Origin: Eubacterium uniforme | GTDB taxonomy: Bacteria > Bacillota > Clostridia > Lachnospirales > Lachnospiraceae | Length of the DNA: 64,000 nt | Reading direction: 5' to 3' | Assembly (NCBI RefSeq): GCF_900167115.1 | Contig: NZ_FUXZ01000013.1 | Span: 25,892-89,891 of the forward strand | Shown: positions 60,014-64,000 of the stretch, piece after piece | Position numbering within the stretch: the first letter of the stretch is position 1 | Layout of the letters: every line of letters begins with the position of its first letter | The notes under the pieces: model-generated | Told to the model about the DNA's origin: nothing | The model's database searches: none | Seen by the model: only the letters and a program-made list of their open reading frames with translations | Position numbers and translations under genes: made by a program

Positions 60014-60997
60014 ATGAAGCAAGGGGTTAAAAGCCTGATTGATAAGCTTGATAAGTATGCAGAGAGTTTTAAAGATGAAATGCGTTGGGAACCACAGATT
60101 TGTAAGATGATTTGTTCATTTATGTGCGTTATAACAAATATCGAGCCAGATGTGGAAAAATATAAAGATATGAAACAGTATATTATTGAACATACTGGTG
60201 CATTCTCATTTTTCAGAGGTGAAATAAGTCCTTATATTGCAACAATGCTTATGGGTGTTGATGATCAGGAGTTTACATTTGATAAATTTGATTATACATA
60301 TCAGTTACTTCGTTCAAAGAAGTTTACTGGTTCAGAACAATTAGTTTGTACATCTGTTCTTTTAGCTGATAATATTAATAGAGCGGATATGGATATAATT
60401 GTTGAACATTTTAAGGATATTTACTACGTATTTGGTAAATTACATCCTATGAATACCTGTATAGATAATTATCTTGGTCTTGCTACAATTGCTTGTTCAG
60501 ACTTTACACTTGATGAAATTCCGAGACATATGAGAATTCTTGAATCAGAACTTAAGTCAACAGTTGGTGGTGGAAATATCCTTCAGACATTGGTAAATGC
60601 CTTATTTATGGTTAAAGGTGATCCGATGGAACTTGCTAAGAGAGCTAGAATTTCTTATATGACATTTAAGTCTAATAAGTATGACTTTAGATGGTATGGA
60701 AACATAGCCATGATGGGATTGTTAACTTCTGTTGATGGAGATATGACAAATATTGTTTATGATGTTTTAGAAGCAGCAAAATATGCTGAGAAATTACCAA
60801 ACTTTAGCAATCTTATGATGGATACATTTGATAGACTTATGATTATGATTGCAGTTTATATTTATGATTATTGTAAATATAAGCTTAGAAGTAGAAATGC
60901 TATGAGAGATAAAACATACTATGGTGATATTATTTCAACTATGGTATTGGTTTTAATTGTTGGTCTTTTCGCAGAAGAAGATTTGACAAGATTATAG
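60014..60997 (+). CDS. DUF4003 family protein
   Basis: A 327-residue mostly helical protein with no signal peptide. It matches the DUF4003 family of Firmicutes: an N-terminal LIDKLDKYAESFKDEMRW helix, DNINRADMD in the middle, and a hydrophobic C-terminal segment (about 308-322, MVLVLIVGLFAEED). Function is unknown; related proteins often sit near envelope genes. It starts 20 bases after rlmH with AAGGAAGGAAAGG, likely the same transcript, and has a hairpin after. Confidence 0.7.
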   Translation: MKQGVKSLIDKLDKYAESFKDEMRWEPQICKMICSFMCVITNIEPDVEKYKDMKQYIIEHTGAFSFFRGEISPYIATMLMGVDDQEFTFDKFDYTYQLLRSKKFTGSEQLVCTSVLLADNINRADMDIIVEHFKDIYYVFGKLHPMNTCIDNYLGLATIACSDFTLDEIPRHMRILESELKSTVGGGNILQTLVNALFMVKGDPMELAKRARISYMTFKSNKYDFRWYGNIAMMGLLTSVDGDMTNIVYDVLEAAKYAEKLPNFSNLMMDTFDRLMIMIAVYIYDYCKYKLRSRNAMRDKTYYGDIISTMVLVLIVGLFAEEDLTRL

Positions 60998-61003
60998 TTT
61001 ATA

Positions 61004-61033
61004 ATATAGGACTTGCGCTTGCAAGTCCTATAT
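61004..61033 (+). terminator. Terminator after the DUF4003 gene
   Basis: ATATAGGACTTGC pairs with GCAAGTCCTATAT around GCTT (13 pairs). The T-tail is weak. Confidence 0.7.
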
Positions 61034-61083
61034 TTAAATATATATATAAGAGATAATTTATTAAAAAGGATGGAGAAAGAGAA

Positions 61084-63072
61084 ATGGGAAATTTTGGAGT
61101 ATGTTATTATCCTGAACATTGGGATGAAGAAAGAATTGAGACGGATATAAGTCTTATGAAAGATATAGGTATATCTTATGTTAGACTTGCTGAGTTTTCG
61201 TGGCATAAGATGGAGCCTATTGAAGGACAATATGATTTTAAGTGGCTAAATGATGTTGTTGATAAGTTCGCTGATGCAGGAATAAGTTGTATTATTGGCA
61301 CACCAACTGCAGCACCACCAGCATGGCTTATGAATAAGCATCCAGAGATTTTTCCGGTTAATGACATGGGTGTAAGAGTTACTTTTAATGGTCGACATCA
61401 TGATTGTCAGTCAAATAAAACATATAGAGAGTATGTTAAGAAAATAGTGACTGAAATGGCCAAGAAATTTGGACATAATAAAAATGTTGTTGGTTGGCAG
61501 ATTGACAATGAATTTGGTAATGGTCATGGTGATTTATGCTATTGTGATTCATGCAGACAGGCTTTTATAGAATGGTTAGAAGAGAAATATAAGACTGTTG
61601 ATAATCTTAATAAAGCTTGGGGATGTGCATTTTGGAGTCAGGAGTATAATGATTTTAGTGAAGTATTTCTTCCTGCTCATACTGCGGCAGGTAAAAATCC
61701 ATCAACTGAACTTGATTTTAAAAGATTTTGTTCTGATTTGATTGTTGATTTTTCAAAAGCGCAGATAGATATTATTAGGCAGTATAGTGAGAATCAGTTT
61801 ATTACACATAATTGTATGGGCTTTGCTGATAAGGTAAATTATTATGATTTGGCCTCTGATTTAGACTTTGTTTGCCATGATCAGTATCCAGGTGGATTTT
61901 ATTTACAAATGCCACATGAGGATAATGCATTCCTAGCTCAGACTCTTGAGCTTATGAGAAGTTTTAAAAACAAGAATTTCTGGATTATGGAACAACAGGC
62001 TGGTCCTACAGGCTGGAATATTATGGGGAGAACTCCTGCACCTGGACAGTTATCACTTTGGACTGCGCAGGCAATTGCTCATGGTGCTGATAAGATTACA
62101 TATTTTAGATGGAGAACGGCTACATTTGGTACAGAGCAATTTTGGCATGGTATTTTACCACATAGTGGAAAACCAGGCAGAAGATATGATGAAATTAAAT
62201 ACACCATTAATAGATATGATGAATTGTTGGATGAAATAAAAGATTTAGAATCGGATGCAAAGGTTGCAATAGTGTATTCTTATGATAATTATCATGCACT
62301 TAATATACAGCCACATAATCCTGATCTTTCATACGTAGGTGTTTTGGCAGATTATTATAGAGCATTATATGATTTGAAAATTGAAGCAGATATGGTATCT
62401 GAAATGGCTGATTTCTCAAAGTATAAGCTTGTGATTGCACCATTACAATATATTCTTAAGCAAGAAGTTAAAGAGCATTTTGATGAATATGTTAAAAATG
62501 GTGGACATATGTGCTTTACGTATAGAAGTGGTGTTAAGGATGAAAATAACATCTGTGTCAGTGATTGTGAATTACCAGGTTTGTTATCAGAGATGACTGG
62601 TATAGAGATAAATGATTATGACTGCCTAAGAGAAACAGAAGTTACGATTGATTTGGGACAGTATAGTGGGAAAGGAAAGTTATTTGCTGATATTATTACA
62701 ACTAAGGAAGCGGAGCGTGTTGGTGTATATACAAATAATTACTATAGTGGTGAAACGGCAATTAGTATAAATAATTATGGTAAGGGCTTGGTGTATTATA
62801 TAGGTTGTGAGCTTGATGATAATTTACTTAATAAACTTATTTATAGTATGCTTCTTCAGGCAAAAATCGAAGTTAAATATAAGGAATTAGATAGAGGAAT
62901 AGAAGTTGTTACAAGGAAAGGGAAAGACAAGACATACATATTCTTCTTAAATCATAATAATTATGTTGCTAAACTAAATAAAGATCTTATTGAGGGGATA
63001 GAAGTTATGATTGGAGAAAAGAATGGCTTATTAGAACCTTTTGGAACAGCAGTATATGTTAAGGAAAAATAA
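61084..63072 (+). CDS. GH42 beta-galactosidase
   Basis: A 662-residue glycoside hydrolase family 42 enzyme hydrolysing terminal beta-galactosides. It has the usual three parts: a TIM barrel (1-370) with FGVCYYPEHWD at the start, the acid/base E143 in QIDNEFG, a nucleophile E303 in WIMEQQAGPTGW, and a Cys cluster CYCDSC near 153-158 of the zinc-binding type; a Rossmann-like trimerisation domain (about 375-580); and a short C-terminal beta domain. No signal peptide, so it is intracellular and acts on imported oligosaccharides. A transporter or regulator is not adjacent. The stop overlaps the queH start by one base. Confidence 0.93.
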   Translation: MGNFGVCYYPEHWDEERIETDISLMKDIGISYVRLAEFSWHKMEPIEGQYDFKWLNDVVDKFADAGISCIIGTPTAAPPAWLMNKHPEIFPVNDMGVRVTFNGRHHDCQSNKTYREYVKKIVTEMAKKFGHNKNVVGWQIDNEFGNGHGDLCYCDSCRQAFIEWLEEKYKTVDNLNKAWGCAFWSQEYNDFSEVFLPAHTAAGKNPSTELDFKRFCSDLIVDFSKAQIDIIRQYSENQFITHNCMGFADKVNYYDLASDLDFVCHDQYPGGFYLQMPHEDNAFLAQTLELMRSFKNKNFWIMEQQAGPTGWNIMGRTPAPGQLSLWTAQAIAHGADKITYFRWRTATFGTEQFWHGILPHSGKPGRRYDEIKYTINRYDELLDEIKDLESDAKVAIVYSYDNYHALNIQPHNPDLSYVGVLADYYRALYDLKIEADMVSEMADFSKYKLVIAPLQYILKQEVKEHFDEYVKNGGHMCFTYRSGVKDENNICVSDCELPGLLSEMTGIEINDYDCLRETEVTIDLGQYSGKGKLFADIITTKEAERVGVYTNNYYSGETAISINNYGKGLVYYIGCELDDNLLNKLIYSMLLQAKIEVKYKELDRGIEVVTRKGKDKTYIFFLNHNNYVAKLNKDLIEGIEVMIGEKNGLLEPFGTAVYVKEK

Positions 63073-63680
63073 TGAATAAAAGAAATTATCAGTTGGAACT
63101 AGAAAATATAATTAATACAGAGTGTAAGCAAGATAGACCGACTTTGTTGTTGCATAGTTGTTGCGCACCATGTAGTAGTTATGTTTTAGAGTATTTAGCA
63201 AATTATTTTAAAATTACATTATTTTATTATAATCCAAATATTTCATTGGAAGAGGAATTTAATAAAAGAGTTGCGGAATTATATAAGTTATTAAAATTTA
63301 ACGGTCTTAGTGATGATGTTGAAATTGTGGTTCCAGAATACAATAATAACGAGTTTTATGAAATTGCAGAGGGATTGGAGAATGAACCTGAACGCGGAAA
63401 AAGATGTTATAAGTGTTATAAATTAAGACTTGAAAAAACAGCTTTGTATGCTAAGGAAAAGGGATTTGATTTTTTTACAACAACTCTTTCAATTAGTCCT
63501 CATAAAAATGCTGACTGGCTTAATGAAATAGGAGAAGAATTTGCAAAACAATTAGATATTAGATTTTTGAATTCGGATTTTAAGAAAAAAGGCGGATATC
63601 AAAGGTCAATTGAGTTATCTAAAGAATATGATTTATATAGGCAGGACTATTGTGGATGTGTATTTAGTAGATTATGCTGA
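63072..63680 (+). CDS. queH: Epoxyqueuosine reductase QueH
   Basis: A 202-residue QueH (formerly DUF208), the non-cobalamin enzyme that reduces epoxyqueuosine in tRNA to queuosine. Cysteine groups are in LLHSCCAPCSSY (about 26-37), KRCYKCYKLRL (about 108-118) and DYCGCVFS near the end, which hold the iron-sulfur/metal centre. It is translationally coupled to the GH42 gene (TAATG). Strong terminator after. Confidence 0.93.
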   Translation: MNKRNYQLELENIINTECKQDRPTLLLHSCCAPCSSYVLEYLANYFKITLFYYNPNISLEEEFNKRVAELYKLLKFNGLSDDVEIVVPEYNNNEFYEIAEGLENEPERGKRCYKCYKLRLEKTALYAKEKGFDFFTTTLSISPHKNADWLNEIGEEFAKQLDIRFLNSDFKKKGGYQRSIELSKEYDLYRQDYCGCVFSRLC

Positions 63681-63692
63681 GTTTTAAAATAT

Positions 63693-63734
63693 ATTGCATA
63701 GAGTAGTTTTAAACTATTCTATGCAATTTTTTTA
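63693..63734 (+). terminator. Intrinsic terminator after queH
   Basis: ATTGCATAGAGTAGTTT pairs with AAACTATTCTATGCAAT (one mismatch), followed by TTTTTTT. Confidence 0.9.
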
Positions 63735-63750
63735 TATTAAGGTGATGAAG

Positions 63751-64000
63751 ATGAAGAAGATTAATTTTGAAATTCGTAAAGAAATTGAAGAATTAAGCAG
63801 AAAAGGAATTTCACAAAAAAAGATGGCTGAGATACTAAACTTGAATCAAAGCACCATAAGTAGGGAATTGAAAAAATGCAATCCTTATGATGCAGATAAA
63901 GCTGAAAAATTGTCAGTTAAAGACAAATCTAAAGATGAATTAATAATTAGCCAGGTTTTATTGTTAAGAAGTCAAGGAATGTCCTTAAGACGTATTTCAG
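63751..64000 (+). CDS. IS30-like / HTH_38 protein, N-terminal part
   Basis: ATG 63751 (AAGGTG 6 bases upstream; ATG 63745 is an alternative) opens a frame that runs off the window after 83 residues. The first 45 residues form an HTH_38-type helix-turn-helix (RKEIEELSRKGISQKKMAEILNLNQSTISREL, split by position), as in IS30 transposases. A second HTH appears to begin at LRSQGMSLRRIS. It could be a transposase or a regulator; without the catalytic part this cannot be decided. Confidence 0.65.
   Translation, partial: MKKINFEIRKEIEELSRKGISQKKMAEILNLNQSTISRELKKCNPYDADKAEKLSVKDKSKDELIISQVLLLRSQGMSLRRIS

Noticed and set aside
63751..64000. Complete insertion sequence at the right edge
   Set aside because: Only the HTH part is inside the window; no inverted repeat end or DDE motif can be seen, so transposase identity is left open.

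Overview
The window looks like chromosomal DNA of a low-GC, Gram-positive anaerobe, most likely a Lachnospiraceae member. Signs are the AT-rich coding sequence, strong AGGAGG-type ribosome sites, lysine-rich surface proteins ending in LRR-like tails, Rex, a QueH-type epoxyqueuosine reductase and a DUF4003 protein. This is inference from gene content; no 16S or other phylogenetic marker was compared.

Region 1 (1-8700) is a defence-like island, mostly on the plus strand: a partial upstream gene, a two-TM SLATT-like protein, a 54-residue disordered small protein, a BrxL-like AAA+ protein, a 967-residue reverse transcriptase fused to a nitrilase domain (architecture of UG1/DRT type 1 class RTs), a RecF/SMC-like ATPase whose C-terminus carries a HEPN-like RxxxxxH motif and a Cys pair, and a possible nuclease. 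The last gene lies between 22-bp imperfect direct repeats. No other BREX core gene is visible. The combination is the best candidate here for an undescribed multigene system.

Region 2 (8700-15460) holds a DUF3267 metalloprotease-like protein, a Gdx guanidinium exporter behind a probable guanidine riboswitch/attenuator, an AbiEi/AbiEii type IV toxin-antitoxin cassette flanked by duplicated debris of its neighbours, a LysR regulator divergent from a small protein and a Cys-nucleophile hydrolase, a lipoprotein and a flavodoxin-fold reductase.

Region 3 (15460-31520) is mostly housekeeping: aroA and tyrA (minus strand), an EF-G-like GTPase, an L,D-transpeptidase, leuS, a CtpE-like P-type ATPase, icd, arcC, a cysteine hydrolase, corA and tRNA-Thr(GGU). 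Five copies of a modular palindromic repeat (family A) sit between these genes.

Region 4 (31520-43350) is surface-related and accessory. It has a second palindromic repeat family (B), an ECF sigma / anti-sigma-like / amidase / lipoprotein operon in which two proteins share a C-terminal domain, secreted Ig/LRR and CAP-domain proteins, a GNAT and RmlC-like pair, an LRR pseudogene and a metallophosphoesterase.

Region 5 (43350-51000) has a TetR regulator with a palindromic promoter operator, a heterodimeric ABC exporter whose first subunit is split by a frameshift, a 53-residue membrane protein on the minus strand, a Phd/RelE-type toxin-antitoxin pair and an ABC-F protein. Region 6 (51000-64000) has an HExxH lipoprotein, then rex-acpS-nnr-alr, a CBS/CorC protein, a YebC-family regulator, a HAD hydrolase, rlmH, DUF4003, a GH42 beta-galactosidase, queH and the start of an IS30-like HTH protein.
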